The position numbers were made by a program, and so were the translations under genes. Under the pieces are notes generated by a model, which was not told the origin of the DNA, made no database searches, and worked only from the letters and a program-made list of their open reading frames with translations. From assembly GCA_041394705.1 (NCBI GenBank), contig JAWKHS010000036.1, positions 1 to 18,400 on the forward strand: DNA of 18,400 nt. The letters run 5' to 3'. This document shows, one piece after another, positions 1-7,660 of this stretch. This stretch comes from Vicinamibacterales bacterium. Its GTDB lineage: Bacteria; Acidobacteriota; Vicinamibacteria; Vicinamibacterales; UBA2999. Positions within the stretch are counted from its first letter, which is position 1, and each line of letters starts with the position of its first letter.

Positions 1-841
1 TGCCGACGTTGATCCGGTTCTCGTTCAGGAACGCGCCGTCCGGATTGTGGTTCGCGTCGAGCGGCACGCGGGCGCTGAGCGCGGTGCCCTGGCGCGGATG
101 GGGACTGGCCGGATCCTGGCGCAGGACGTTCACGTCGGCGAGGAACCAGAGGCGCCGGTCGTTCGCCGCACGCGTGGTCCGCCAGAGCGCGTGGCCGCGC
201 GAGAACGAGGTCCTGTCGTCCTTGAAGCCCTGGCGCTCGCCGTCCACCGACAGCCTGGACCGCCAGGCGCCCGCCGACGGGATGGCGAAATCGATGGCGC
301 CGCCGCCGCTGCCGTAGCTCCCGCCCGACACGGTGGCGTAGCTCCGGTCGGTGGCCGCCGCGCGGTGGACCACGTGGATGACGCCCACGAAGGACGTGGC
401 GCCGAAGGTGACGGGCGCCGGGCCGCGCAGCACCTCCACGCGCTCGACGTCGCGCATGCTGAGCGCGGTCAGTGCCGGGTTGAACGCGCCGCCCCAGGGC
501 ACGTCGTCCACCACCAGCAGGAAGGCGTCGAACTCGCGCAGGCCCCAGAACTCCGGTACCGCGCCGGCGGGGCCGCCGTCGCCGCCGGGCGCGATGGCCA
601 CGCCGGTGGCCAGGGACAGGGCGTCCTTGAGGCTCGAGGCCCCGAGGGCCCGGAGGTCGTCTCCCGTGAAGACCTCGATCGACGCCGGCACCTCGTGTGG
701 TGCCTCGGGGAGGCGCGTGGCGACGACCTGGACGGTTTCCTCCACTGTGGGCACGGCCGGCTGCTGCTGGGCGGACGCACCGGCGGCCATTCCCGCGACG
801 AGGGCGACGGCGAGAGAGAAACGGACACGACGAGCGTTCAT
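1..841 (-). CDS. TonB-dependent receptor, N-terminal part (cut by left edge)
   Basis: This is an outer-membrane active transporter; the visible 280 residues are the signal peptide and the plug domain, and the beta-barrel lies mostly off the window. Residues 1-24 (MNARRVRFSLAVALVAGMAA, then GASA) form a clear signal peptide with cleavage before QQQ. A TonB-box-like stretch EETVQVVATR follows, then the plug with LLVVDDVPWGG, a run MRDVERVEVLRGPAPVTFGA and FVGVIHVVHR, which match the usual VERIEVLRGP and GVINVVTR plug landmarks. There is no extra N-terminal carboxypeptidase-like domain, so it is the classical rather than the SusC or Oar type. The ATG has a strong GGAGG Shine-Dalgarno at 845-849. 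It lies 119 bp downstream of the VWA gene on the same strand and may be its operon partner or have its own promoter. The substrate cannot be read from this part. Confidence 0.93.
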   Translation of the reverse strand, partial: MNARRVRFSLAVALVAGMAAGASAQQQPAVPTVEETVQVVATRLPEAPHEVPASIEVFTGDDLRALGASSLKDALSLATGVAIAPGGDGGPAGAVPEFWGLREFDAFLLVVDDVPWGGAFNPALTALSMRDVERVEVLRGPAPVTFGATSFVGVIHVVHRAAATDRSYATVSGGSYGSGGGAIDFAIPSAGAWRSRLSVDGERQGFKDDRTSFSRGHALWRTTRAANDRRLWFLADVNVLRQDPASPHPRQGTALSARVPLDANHNPDGAFLNENRINVG

Positions 842-960
842 GACACCTCCACCGTTCGCGATTGTCGGTGACGGGTCGAACTACTACCAGCCGTCGTAGA
901 TTCGTCCTGGAACGCCCGTGTGCGAGCCCGCGCTGGAGCAGGCGACCGCGCGCACGGCGG

Positions 961-2061
961 TCAGAGGAGCTGGACGACGACCAGGCCGGCCACCGCGCCG
1001 ATGGCGGCGAGCGCCAGTTCAGCGCGGTCCCGGGTGAACGCGATCCCGAGGACGAGGAAGATCGCCGCCAGCGCCAGGCACGCCCAGTAGACGTCGTCGG
1101 CGCCTTCCTCGATGCCGCCGCGGGCGGTCTTGCGAATCGAGTCGATGACCGTGACGGCGATGTCCACGTCGCGCTCGCGATCCAGTTCCATGTAGCGGCC
1201 GCCGCCGATGGCCGCGATCGTGGCCAGCGACTCCCGGTCGAGGCGCGAGTAGACCGGCGGGTTGGTCTTCTGCGGATCCTCGGCCGGCGGCTCCGGGATG
1301 AAGCCGCCGTTGCTCGTACCCACGCCGACGACGAACACGGGAACGTTCAGGCGGCGGGCCGTCTGCAGCGCCCGTTCCACCTCGCCGCTCCAGGCCTGGC
1401 CGTCGGAGAGGAGGAGGAAGGCCTTCGCGTTGAGCGACTTGCGTCCCGTGATGCGCTCGTCCTGGTCGAGGAGCTTCAGGCCCCAGGCGATGCCCATCTC
1501 GATGTTCGTATCCCACGACGCGTCGTCCTCGGCGCGGAATGGCGGCTGGGTGAGGTGCTCGAGGAAGAAGAAGAACGTGTTGGGGTCCTTGGTGAGCCGG
1601 ACCTGCGGCGTCGCGATGCGCGCGAAGGTCGTCATGGCGATCCGGTCGCCGTCCCAGCGCATCGTCTCGGCGAGCGTCTTCAGGAACCGCATCGACCGCT
1701 GCCAGCGGTCGCCCGTGGTGTCGGTGACCCGCATCGACGTCGATCCGTCCTGGAGCACCACCAGGTCGATGCCCGCGCGCCGGACCCGGGTGGTCACCAC
1801 CTGCGGCCGGGCCAGCGCGAGCACCACCGCGGCGGTGGCGCCGACGAGGCACAGCCAGAACAGGAGGCCGCCGAAATACGAGAAACGTTCCCGCACCGGC
1901 ACGGCGCGGTGGCGCGTATAGCGGCGGATGTCGGCGCGGCGGCGCACGAGCTGCACCACCCAGACGACCAGCAGCGCGGCCGGGCCCACGAGCAGCCAGA
2001 GGAAGTCCGGCTGCCCGAACTTGAGCGCCTGCCAGTCGACGGTGGGAAGCGTGAAGCCCAT
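961..2061 (-). CDS. Membrane VWA-domain protein (MxaL/BatB-like)
   Basis: A 366-residue membrane protein with a von Willebrand factor A domain. Two N-terminal membrane segments (about 19-38 and 64-85) precede the VWA domain, and two more close the C-terminus (about 325-344 and 349-366). The metal-ion-dependent adhesion site is intact: DGSTS (D105, S107, S109), T185 in SWDTNI and D220 in LLLSDGQAW. VWA proteins of this kind work with MoxR ATPases as adaptors in metal-centre assembly or envelope-stress functions. It is the sixth gene of the moxR train, 44 bp after the MxaK-like gene, the place held by mxaL in methanol-dehydrogenase accessory clusters. The ATG at 2061 has only a weak GGG upstream, so the start is less sure than the frame. 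BatB is the alternative family name; the sequence alone does not decide between them. Confidence 0.9.
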   Translation of the reverse strand: MGFTLPTVDWQALKFGQPDFLWLLVGPAALLVVWVVQLVRRRADIRRYTRHRAVPVRERFSYFGGLLFWLCLVGATAAVVLALARPQVVTTRVRRAGIDLVVLQDGSTSMRVTDTTGDRWQRSMRFLKTLAETMRWDGDRIAMTTFARIATPQVRLTKDPNTFFFFLEHLTQPPFRAEDDASWDTNIEMGIAWGLKLLDQDERITGRKSLNAKAFLLLSDGQAWSGEVERALQTARRLNVPVFVVGVGTSNGGFIPEPPAEDPQKTNPPVYSRLDRESLATIAAIGGGRYMELDRERDVDIAVTVIDSIRKTARGGIEEGADDVYWACLALAAIFLVLGIAFTRDRAELALAAIGAVAGLVVVQLL

Positions 2062-2105
2062 CCCGGATGCTCGTCAGTGGACGTTCGGTCCCGCGACCCG
2101 GCCGC

Positions 2106-2819
2106 CTAGCCCTTCCGCTTGCGCTGCTCGCCTTCGCTCGCGCCCTGCGGCAGCTGCTTGCGCTCGTCCGGGCGCATCGGCACCACCACCTTGAACTGCT
2201 TCATGTCGGAGCCTTCCGGCGGTGCGCCGGGTTCCCCGTGCAGCGTGGGCCCGATGGGCAGGTCGCCGGCCAGCCCGGAGGGCTCCGGCTCCGGCATGAC
2301 CGGCTGGCGGCTCTGCTGGATCGTGGCCCGGACGCGCGAGACGAACTCGAAGTTCCAGGCGGCGTCCTCGTCGCCTGGACGCGCGCGGAGCACGTCGGCG
2401 TAGCCGCGCACGATGTCGTCGATGCGCTTCACGGCCGCGGCCTGATCGGCTTCGTGCTGGGCGCTCCGGTACGCGGCGTGCGCGCCGAGTTCGAGGACGA
2501 CCGGGTCGGACTCGGCCAGGGCCCCGGCGGCGTCGCGTTCGGGCACGAGCCGGCCGTACGTCCCCATCCAGTAGCGCGTGGTGGACTGCTGCTCCCGGAG
2601 CGACGAGACCAGCGCCTGCGAGACGCGCGGGAGCAGGGCGCCGTCGGACGCCTCCGCCCGCAGCGCCTCGTACGACGTCTCGAGGTCGCCGTAGCGGAGC
2701 GTGAGCAGCGCCTGCTGGGCGTCGGCGGTCCGGTCCTCCAGGCTCGACGCACCGAACAGCACGCGTCCGCCCGCCACGAGCAGGAGCGCCACGACCACGT
2801 ATCCAATGACCGACTTCAT
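2106..2819 (-). CDS. Small membrane-anchored MxaK/BatC-like protein
   Basis: A 237-residue protein between two VWA genes. One N-terminal membrane segment (about residues 5-22, IGYVVVALLLVAGG) is followed by a helical, TPR-like region. That region contains ARPGDEDAAWNFEFVSRVR, which resembles the short TPR of BatC-type proteins. A proline-rich stretch and a charged tail ending QRKRKG follow. The reading frame stays open 30 codons upstream, but the ATG at 2819 has a good AGGAGAGG ribosome site at 2822-2829 just after the preceding stop at 2830, so I take that start. In mxaRSACKL clusters the same place is held by MxaK, also a small one-membrane-segment protein needed for active methanol dehydrogenase. 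I infer the match from position and architecture, because the family is poorly conserved in sequence. Confidence 0.8.
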   Translation of the reverse strand: MKSVIGYVVVALLLVAGGRVLFGASSLEDRTADAQQALLTLRYGDLETSYEALRAEASDGALLPRVSQALVSSLREQQSTTRYWMGTYGRLVPERDAAGALAESDPVVLELGAHAAYRSAQHEADQAAAVKRIDDIVRGYADVLRARPGDEDAAWNFEFVSRVRATIQQSRQPVMPEPEPSGLAGDLPIGPTLHGEPGAPPEGSDMKQFKVVVPMRPDERKQLPQGASEGEQRKRKG

Positions 2820-2829
2820 CGACCTCTCC

Positions 2830-3927
2830 TCACGGGAACGTCCGGAACTGGGGCGCCATGAGGCGCAGGGCGGCGGCGACCGTCCACAGCGCGACGGCCG
2901 CCAGCGCATAGGGCGCGAAGCGGGGCAGCCGCGCGCTGTACTCCTTCACCTCGACCGTGCCGGCCGAGGCCTTGTCGATGTCGCGGATCGCCCGGAGCAC
3001 CGCCGCCTCGTCGACGGCCGTATAGAAGCGGCCGCCGGTCTTGGTGATGGCGCGCTGCCACATGGCGTCGGGCAGCTTGCTGTTGCCCTTGCTGATGCGG
3101 ACGAAATACACGGGCACCTTGGCCTTCACGGCATCGGTCAGGACGTCGTCGATGTTCCGGCCCGACTCGGTGACCTCCGCGTCCTCGCCGTCGCTGAAGA
3201 TCACCATGAGGTTGCCGGACGCGTCGAGGAAGTCGAAGGCCCGGAACAGGGCCACGGCCTGCTCGACCGCCTGGGCGATGACGGTGCCCCGATCGGGGAA
3301 GTTCTCCCACTCGCCCATGTTGCCGATGAGCGAGAGGCTCAGAAGGATGTTGTCGTAGTCGGTCGTGAACGGCGTGATGACGTAGGCCGTGTCCGCGAAC
3401 TCGATGAGCGACACGAGGTCCTTGTACCCGCCGTCCATCCGCAGCCGCACGAAGCGCTCGGCAGCCGCCACCGACGTGAAGAACGTCGCCTCCATGGGCG
3501 CGTCCTTGGTCGTGAGCGAGCGGGCCGCGAACGGCGCGAGCATGCTCGACGAGCCGTCGATCATCAGGCTGATGCGGCGTCCCGGGCGCGTCACCTCGCG
3601 CCGGGAGAGCGGCGTGGCCGGATCCGCGAGGGCGATGGCGAAGAGCGGGAGGCCGGCCAGCATCAGCACGAGCGGCAGGTGGCGCAGCGTGGGGACCCAC
3701 GAGTTCGCCCACTGGCCGAGGACGGCCGGCAGCACCACGCTGCCGCGGCCTGGCGCGCGCGAGGCCACGCTGCGCAGCACGAGCGCCACGATGGCGACGC
3801 CCACCAGGGCCACGAAGGCCAGGAGCGCCGAGTCCTTCTCGCCGTAAACGAGCTCCGACAGCCGGACGCCGGCCCAGTCGGCGCGGGCGCGCTCGACGAA
3901 CCGGGTGACGGCCGCGAAGACGTTCAC
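2830..3927 (-). CDS. Membrane VWA-domain protein (MxaC/BatA-like)
   Basis: A 365-residue VWA protein. Membrane segments at about 36-52 and 84-101 precede the VWA domain, and one near 338-355 follows it. The MIDAS residues are complete: DGSSS (D124, S126, S128), T215 in PDRGT and D246 in VIFSDGED. The frame is open further upstream, but the GTG at 3927 overlaps the stop of the preceding gene as GTGA (3924-3927), the usual sign of translational coupling, so I prefer it. It is the first of two VWA proteins flanking the MxaK-like gene and corresponds to mxaC by order. Known relatives act with MoxR ATPases at the membrane, the VWA domain contacting the client through its bound divalent cation. The client here is unknown. 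Confidence 0.9.
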   Translation of the reverse strand: MNVFAAVTRFVERARADWAGVRLSELVYGEKDSALLAFVALVGVAIVALVLRSVASRAPGRGSVVLPAVLGQWANSWVPTLRHLPLVLMLAGLPLFAIALADPATPLSRREVTRPGRRISLMIDGSSSMLAPFAARSLTTKDAPMEATFFTSVAAAERFVRLRMDGGYKDLVSLIEFADTAYVITPFTTDYDNILLSLSLIGNMGEWENFPDRGTVIAQAVEQAVALFRAFDFLDASGNLMVIFSDGEDAEVTESGRNIDDVLTDAVKAKVPVYFVRISKGNSKLPDAMWQRAITKTGGRFYTAVDEAAVLRAIRDIDKASAGTVEVKEYSARLPRFAPYALAAVALWTVAAALRLMAPQFRTFP

Positions 3928-5108
3928 GCCTGGCCTCTCCAGCCCGCCACGGCGTCGGTGACCTTCCGCCACTGGACCATCGGCCACGAGTAGCGGAACG
4001 CCAGGGAGCGCGCCAGCGGCCCGGCGGCGCTCGTCGCCAGGTCGAGCGCGGGCTCGTCGAGCGCGCTGCGGCCGAAGCGCGCGGCCGTGAGCGCCGCGAG
4101 GCCGTCGCGGAGCTGCTGGATGGAGGCGTCGCGGCCGGCCGCCGCGGTGAGGTCGGCGGGCGTGACGGCGGCCGAGACGAGCGCGTGCTGCCGGCGGACG
4201 AGCCCCGAGCTCAGCGCGATCTGGCCGGCCGTGGCGTCGGCGGCGAGGCCCTTCGACTGCGCCGCCGGCCGTCCGACGGCGTAGGCGCCCACCACGCGAA
4301 GGGCCGCGCCCGCGCGCTCCACCAGGGCGTCGCTCCAGCCCTCGCTCTGCTTGCGGCGCGCGACGTCGGCCAGCTCGCGCCCGGCGGCCTTCAGGATGGC
4401 CGCGCCGGACACGGCCGTGGCGGTCCGCGCGGCGGCCGGCGTGCGCAGCGCCCGGAACAGGCGGGCCAGGCCCAGCAGGGCCACCGCCGCCGCCAGCGCG
4501 TAGAAGAACCAGCCGCCCAGGCGCAGCGCCTGCGACCGGAAGCGGCGCGCCTCGAGATCGCCGAACGTCATCGCCGTCGAGTCGCGGATGTCACGCGCGC
4601 TGCCCGCCACGAGCGACAGCACCCGGACGGTCAGCGGCGGCATCGCGTAGGTCTGGTCCCGCCCCTGCGAGGTCGTGCCGTCGGACGTGGACGTGTCGAT
4701 GTGATACCCGATCGACAGGCCGGCCAGTGACACGTCCTGCCCGAAGGAGGTGTCGTTCAGGAGGCGGAGGGTGTACGAGTACTGGAAGAAGCGGCGCGCG
4801 CCCGAGACCACGTCAGCGGGCTCCGAGCCGTCCAGGACGTCGAACGGCGGCAGCGCCATCACCGTGTGATCCAGCCGCGAGCGGTCCACGACCGCCTTGG
4901 TGGACGCCGTTTCGAGCACGGCGCAGGTGAGGACGGCCGTGAACGGCTCGCCCATCCGGACGGCGGCCTTGTCGGTGCGCCACCAGCAGCGGACGGCGTC
5001 GGCCTCCACGGACTGGGCGGGCGGCGGCGCCTGGGCGGCGGCGGCGGACGGCAGGACCAGGGCCAGCGCGAGCGCTGCCGCGGCGGCGGGGGAGCACGGT
5101 CGGTTCAT
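3924..5108 (-). CDS. Secreted, membrane-anchored BatD/MxaA-like protein
   Basis: A 394-residue protein with a signal peptide (about 1-25, ending SAAAAQA), a periplasmic beta-rich domain, one membrane segment at about 198-218 (WFFYALAAAVALLGLARL) and a helical cytoplasmic C-terminal domain of about 175 residues. The periplasmic part starts with CWWRTDKAAVRMGEPF and has two cysteines (C41, C62) that could form a disulfide; the phrase VRMGEPFTAVLTC resembles the start of BatD-type Ig-like domains. The ATG overlaps the DUF58 stop as ATGA (5105-5108), which fixes the start. By order it corresponds to MxaA, thought to take part in calcium insertion into methanol dehydrogenase. Family assignment rests on architecture and neighbours, not on a strong sequence signature. 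Confidence 0.82.
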   Translation of the reverse strand: MNRPCSPAAAAALALALVLPSAAAAQAPPPAQSVEADAVRCWWRTDKAAVRMGEPFTAVLTCAVLETASTKAVVDRSRLDHTVMALPPFDVLDGSEPADVVSGARRFFQYSYTLRLLNDTSFGQDVSLAGLSIGYHIDTSTSDGTTSQGRDQTYAMPPLTVRVLSLVAGSARDIRDSTAMTFGDLEARRFRSQALRLGGWFFYALAAAVALLGLARLFRALRTPAAARTATAVSGAAILKAAGRELADVARRKQSEGWSDALVERAGAALRVVGAYAVGRPAAQSKGLAADATAGQIALSSGLVRRQHALVSAAVTPADLTAAAGRDASIQQLRDGLAALTAARFGRSALDEPALDLATSAAGPLARSLAFRYSWPMVQWRKVTDAVAGWRGQA

Positions 5109-6067
5109 CGCTTCCTCAGTCGGCGCTCGACCGCGAACTCGGCCAGCGCGATGTCGCTCTTGATGTCGTCCAGGCCCAGGCGCAGCGCGTCGAGACCCGC
5201 GGCATGCGCCTTGGCCTCGACCTGGTCCTGCCACGCCCGGACCCGCTCGGCCATGCCGGCGAGCTGGCCGCGCGAGACGACGCGCGCGCGGCCGGTTTCC
5301 ACGTCCACGGCTTCCACCCACCCGGCCGAGACGGACGGGAGGCGGTAGGCGAACGTGGCGTCCACGATCACGAGGAAGACGTCGTGCCGGACGTCCAGCC
5401 GGGCCAGCTCGTCGATCACGCGGTCCACGTCGTCGAACAGGAAGTCGGACACGACCGGCACGAGCGACGTCTTGCGCAGGTAGCCGGCCAGGGTGCCGCT
5501 CAGGCTCTCGGACTGCTTCAGCTCCTCGAGGTTCTGCTCGAACTGGTAGGCGTCCACGCAGTGGATGACCTGCCCCTTGCCGATCCGCGGGCGGATCGCG
5601 TGCAGGCGCTCGAACCCGCCGTGGAACGTGACCAGGCCGAAGCTGTCCTGGAAGAACACCGCCGACATGCCGATCGTGGCGATGGCGCGCGCGATCGCGT
5701 GGGCGATGAGCACGTTGCCGCGTGCCGCGGCCGGCGCGACCACGCCTTCGGGCAGGGCGTCCACGCCGCAGCGCGTCGAGCGCGAATGGTCGGCCACCAC
5801 GACCACGCCCGCCGTGGACGGCTGCTCGAAGTCCCGCACCACGAGGGGCGTGAAGTTCGTGAGCGTGGACTGGGGCCAGTCGATGGTCTCGAAACGGTCC
5901 CCGGCCTCCCAGTTGCGGAGGCCGACGAAGTCGAAGCCGGAGCCGTGGAACAGGCTGCGATGCTCGCCCAGCGTGAACTCGCGCATCCGCTTGAGGATGA
6001 CGAGCTCGATCTCGCTGATCTCGGAGAGGTTGACGAGCGGCGCGACTTCCTGCTCGCGTGTTCTCAT
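5105..6067 (-). CDS. DUF58 domain protein (MxaS-like)
   Basis: A 320-residue soluble protein of the DUF58 family, partners of MoxR ATPases. The family signature is plain at residues 44-64: GFDFVGLRNW, then EAGDRFETIDW, matching the usual G-x-F-x-x-x-R-x-Y-x-x-G-D-x-x-R-x-I-D-W pattern, with Trp and Phe replacing the Tyr and second Arg. About 25 residues on, VVVVADHSRST has D93, S95 and S97 in a DxSxS arrangement, so a metal-binding VWA-like site may be kept. There is no membrane segment. It lies 32 bp after moxR and is coupled to the next gene by a 4-bp overlap. By order it corresponds to MxaS. Its biochemical role is unknown in general; in clusters of this type it is assumed to link the ATPase with the VWA proteins. 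Confidence 0.9.
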   Translation of the reverse strand: MRTREQEVAPLVNLSEISEIELVILKRMREFTLGEHRSLFHGSGFDFVGLRNWEAGDRFETIDWPQSTLTNFTPLVVRDFEQPSTAGVVVVADHSRSTRCGVDALPEGVVAPAAARGNVLIAHAIARAIATIGMSAVFFQDSFGLVTFHGGFERLHAIRPRIGKGQVIHCVDAYQFEQNLEELKQSESLSGTLAGYLRKTSLVPVVSDFLFDDVDRVIDELARLDVRHDVFLVIVDATFAYRLPSVSAGWVEAVDVETGRARVVSRGQLAGMAERVRAWQDQVEAKAHAAGLDALRLGLDDIKSDIALAEFAVERRLRKR

Positions 6068-6099
6068 GACCCGGTCTCACCCACCCCGCCGCCGATCCG

Positions 6100-7140
6100 T
6101 CACGGGATCGGCACGCGCGCCACGACGTCCCTGACGACCGACTCCTGCGTGAGGCCGTGGCTGGCGGCGTGCGGCCCGAGCCAGATCCGGTGGCTGAGGA
6201 CGTACGGGGCCAGATCCTGGATGTCCTCGGGGTAGACCTCGTCGCGCTCGTGCATCAGCAGGGCCCAGACCTTGGCGAGGCGGCCCCACACGATGATGGC
6301 ACGGGGCGACGCGCCGAGATCCACGCCGCGTTCGACGAGCTCGGACGGGGAGTGGCGGTGCCAGTCGGTCTCGGGGTTGAACGGCCGCGTGGCGGCCACG
6401 AGCTGCTGGATATACGTGCCGAGACGCTCGTGGAGGTACACCTCCGAGTTGATCCGGCCGCGGAGCTCGATGATGCGCTCCTTCGGCATCAGCGTGTTCA
6501 GGCGGACGCGCTTGAAGTCGAAGTTGACGAGCTTGGCTTCCTCCTGGGGCGAGAGGTAGCCGATGTTGATCATGACCGCGAAGCGGTCGGTGGCGGCTTC
6601 CGAGAGCGGGAAGGTGCCCTGCCCGAGCTCCACCGGGTTCATCGTGGCGATGGCGAAGCTGAAGGCCGGGAGGTCGTAGGTGGTCTTGCCCACCGTGACC
6701 GTCCGGTCCTGCAGGCCCTCGAGGAACGCGCTCTGCGACTTGAGCGGGATGCGGTTGATCTCGTCCAGGAGGATGACCTCGGCCGAGGCCAGGGGGCCGA
6801 ACTCGGTCATGAGCTCGCCCGTGGCCGGGTTGATCATCTGGAAGCCCACCACCTCGGTGGGCTGCAGGTCCGCCCGCCCCTGGAGCCGCGCGAACTTGGC
6901 GTCCGAGATGGCCGCCAGGATGACGCCGAAGAACGTCTTGCCCACGCCCGGCACGCCCCGCAGCAGCAGGTTGCCGGCGTTGACCTGGCGGTTTTCCTTC
7001 TTGTCGTACGTCGTCGGGATTTCGGACAGGAGGACGATGTTGGCGAGGGCCTTGGCCGTGTCGTAGCCGACGAGCGCCTTCGCGCCTTCGGCCAGGATGG
7101 CGCGGTGGAAATCGACGGCTTCTTTGAGATCGGGATGCAC
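6100..7140 (-). CDS. moxR: MoxR-family AAA+ ATPase
   Basis: A 346-residue AAA+ ATPase that heads the minus-strand gene train. Visible motifs: Walker A GVPGVGKT (62-69), Walker B VILLDEIN (122-129) followed by the MoxR hallmark RIPLKSQSAFLEGLQ, sensor 1 ATMNP (165-169), an arginine-finger candidate R186 in SEAATDRF, and sensor 2 GASPR (276-280). MoxR proteins are chaperone-like ATPases that, with VWA proteins, help activate metal enzymes or remodel envelope proteins. A hydrophilic stretch (about 42-56, PTTYDKKENRQVNAG) before Walker A looks longer than in typical MoxR proteins. The start is taken as GTG at 7140, in the only frame giving the complete N-terminal helix; an AGGA lies about 8 nt upstream. 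The first gene of the set, it probably carries the operon promoter in 7141-7200. Confidence 0.95.
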   Translation of the reverse strand: MHPDLKEAVDFHRAILAEGAKALVGYDTAKALANIVLLSEIPTTYDKKENRQVNAGNLLLRGVPGVGKTFFGVILAAISDAKFARLQGRADLQPTEVVGFQMINPATGELMTEFGPLASAEVILLDEINRIPLKSQSAFLEGLQDRTVTVGKTTYDLPAFSFAIATMNPVELGQGTFPLSEAATDRFAVMINIGYLSPQEEAKLVNFDFKRVRLNTLMPKERIIELRGRINSEVYLHERLGTYIQQLVAATRPFNPETDWHRHSPSELVERGVDLGASPRAIIVWGRLAKVWALLMHERDEVYPEDIQDLAPYVLSHRIWLGPHAASHGLTQESVVRDVVARVPIP

Positions 7141-7271
7141 GAGGGGTCCTGGAAGGGCACAATCCTATACCGTCGGGCTGCGGACGCCATAGATTCAGTT
7201 CGGTCGTGCCGATATGTAGGGCGTCCGTGGCCGGTCATACCGGCCGGATTCCGGGAAGGACCGTGCAGACG
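7141..7271. promoter_or_regulatory. Divergent intergenic region between moxR and the PilZ gene
   Basis: This 131-bp region must hold the moxR-operon promoter (minus strand) and the PilZ promoter (plus strand). On the minus strand, TATAGGAT at 7162-7169 is a possible -10 for moxR, without a convincing -35. On the plus strand TATGTA at 7213-7218 is a weak -10 candidate. The perfect inverted repeat at 7229-7245 is listed separately. A ribosome site GGGAAGGA at 7253-7260 serves the PilZ gene. Confidence 0.4.
7229..7245. repeat. Perfect 7-3-7 inverted repeat upstream of the PilZ gene
   Basis: GGCCGGT, loop CAT, ACCGGCC. The arms are perfectly complementary with a 3-nt spacer. It sits 27 bp upstream of the PilZ ATG and just before the ribosome site, so it could be an operator or a hairpin in the 5' leader. 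In GC-rich DNA a repeat of this size can also arise by chance. Confidence 0.5.
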
Positions 7272-7580
7272 ATGAAGAGCGAACGCCGAGCCCACAAGCG
7301 CCTGCTGGGACCGTTCGAGGGCGGCTGGGACGGCGCGTCGGGCATGCGCGACTGCCGCATCACCGACCTCAGCCGGGCCGGCTGCTTCATCGACGCCTAC
7401 GCCAGCAACCCCGTCGGCGCGCAGATCCTGACCGAGGTGAAGCTGGGCGGGCGCGTCTACCGGCTCCGGTCGGAAGTGGTCTACGTGGACCGCGTGCAGG
7501 GCTTCGCCGTCCGCTTCCGCGACAACGACCCGCAGCTGATGAAGGACTTCGACGCCGCCGTGGAGGCGATGGAGGCCTGA
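7272..7580 (+). CDS. Stand-alone PilZ-domain protein (c-di-GMP receptor)
   Basis: A 102-residue protein consisting only of a PilZ domain. The two c-di-GMP binding signatures are present: an RxxxR at the N-terminus (ERRAHKR) and DxSxxG in ITDLSRAGCFI about 25 residues later. The remainder, including RLRSEVVYVDRVQGFAVRF, fits the beta-barrel of the domain. I choose ATG 7272 (MKSERRAHKR) because the binding motif normally starts the domain and GGGAAGGA lies 11 nt upstream; the frame is open further back to 7206 but those codons give nothing family-like. It is divergent from moxR. The effector it controls cannot be told, because a stand-alone PilZ has no output domain; motility, exopolysaccharide or secretion are usual targets. 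Confidence 0.9.
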   Translation: MKSERRAHKRLLGPFEGGWDGASGMRDCRITDLSRAGCFIDAYASNPVGAQILTEVKLGGRVYRLRSEVVYVDRVQGFAVRFRDNDPQLMKDFDAAVEAMEA

Positions 7581-7610
7581 GGGCGGCCGCGGGCGTCCGG
7601 CGTCCGATAG

Positions 7611-7634
7611 TTGACTTTCACATCCATTTGGATG
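7611..7634 (+). promoter_or_regulatory. Operator-like palindrome with -35-like box before the MarR-GNAT gene
   Basis: TTGACT at 7611-7616 looks like a -35 hexamer. It is followed by the perfect palindrome CATCCA-TT-TGGATG (7621-7634) in the place of the -35/-10 spacer. MarR-type repressors bind palindromes of this size over their own promoter, so autoregulation by the downstream gene is the simplest reading. No convincing -10 was found at the expected distance. Confidence 0.5.
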
Positions 7635-7660
7635 ACGCTGGGTGCCTCGCCCGAGGACCC

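Noticed and set aside
874..892. Imperfect inverted repeat CTACTACCAGCCGTCGTAG upstream of the TonB receptor, considered as operator or riboswitch part
   Set aside because: Only outer four base pairs match and the centre fails; no riboswitch core elements were seen in the 119-bp gap.
862..2109. Long plus-strand open frame (415 codons) opposite the VWA gene
   Set aside because: It is a GC-skew shadow of the minus-strand gene: composition is Arg/Ala/His-rich without any domain, while the opposite strand encodes a clear VWA protein.
2701..3993. Plus-strand open frame (430 codons) opposite the VWA gene at 2830-3927
   Set aside because: Low-complexity Arg/His/Asp/Glu sequence typical of an antisense shadow; the real gene has complete MIDAS motifs and coupled starts.
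7628..7660. TTG start for the MarR-GNAT protein
   Set aside because: It lies inside the operator palindrome and lacks a ribosome site; ATG 7661 gives a normal MarR N-terminus.
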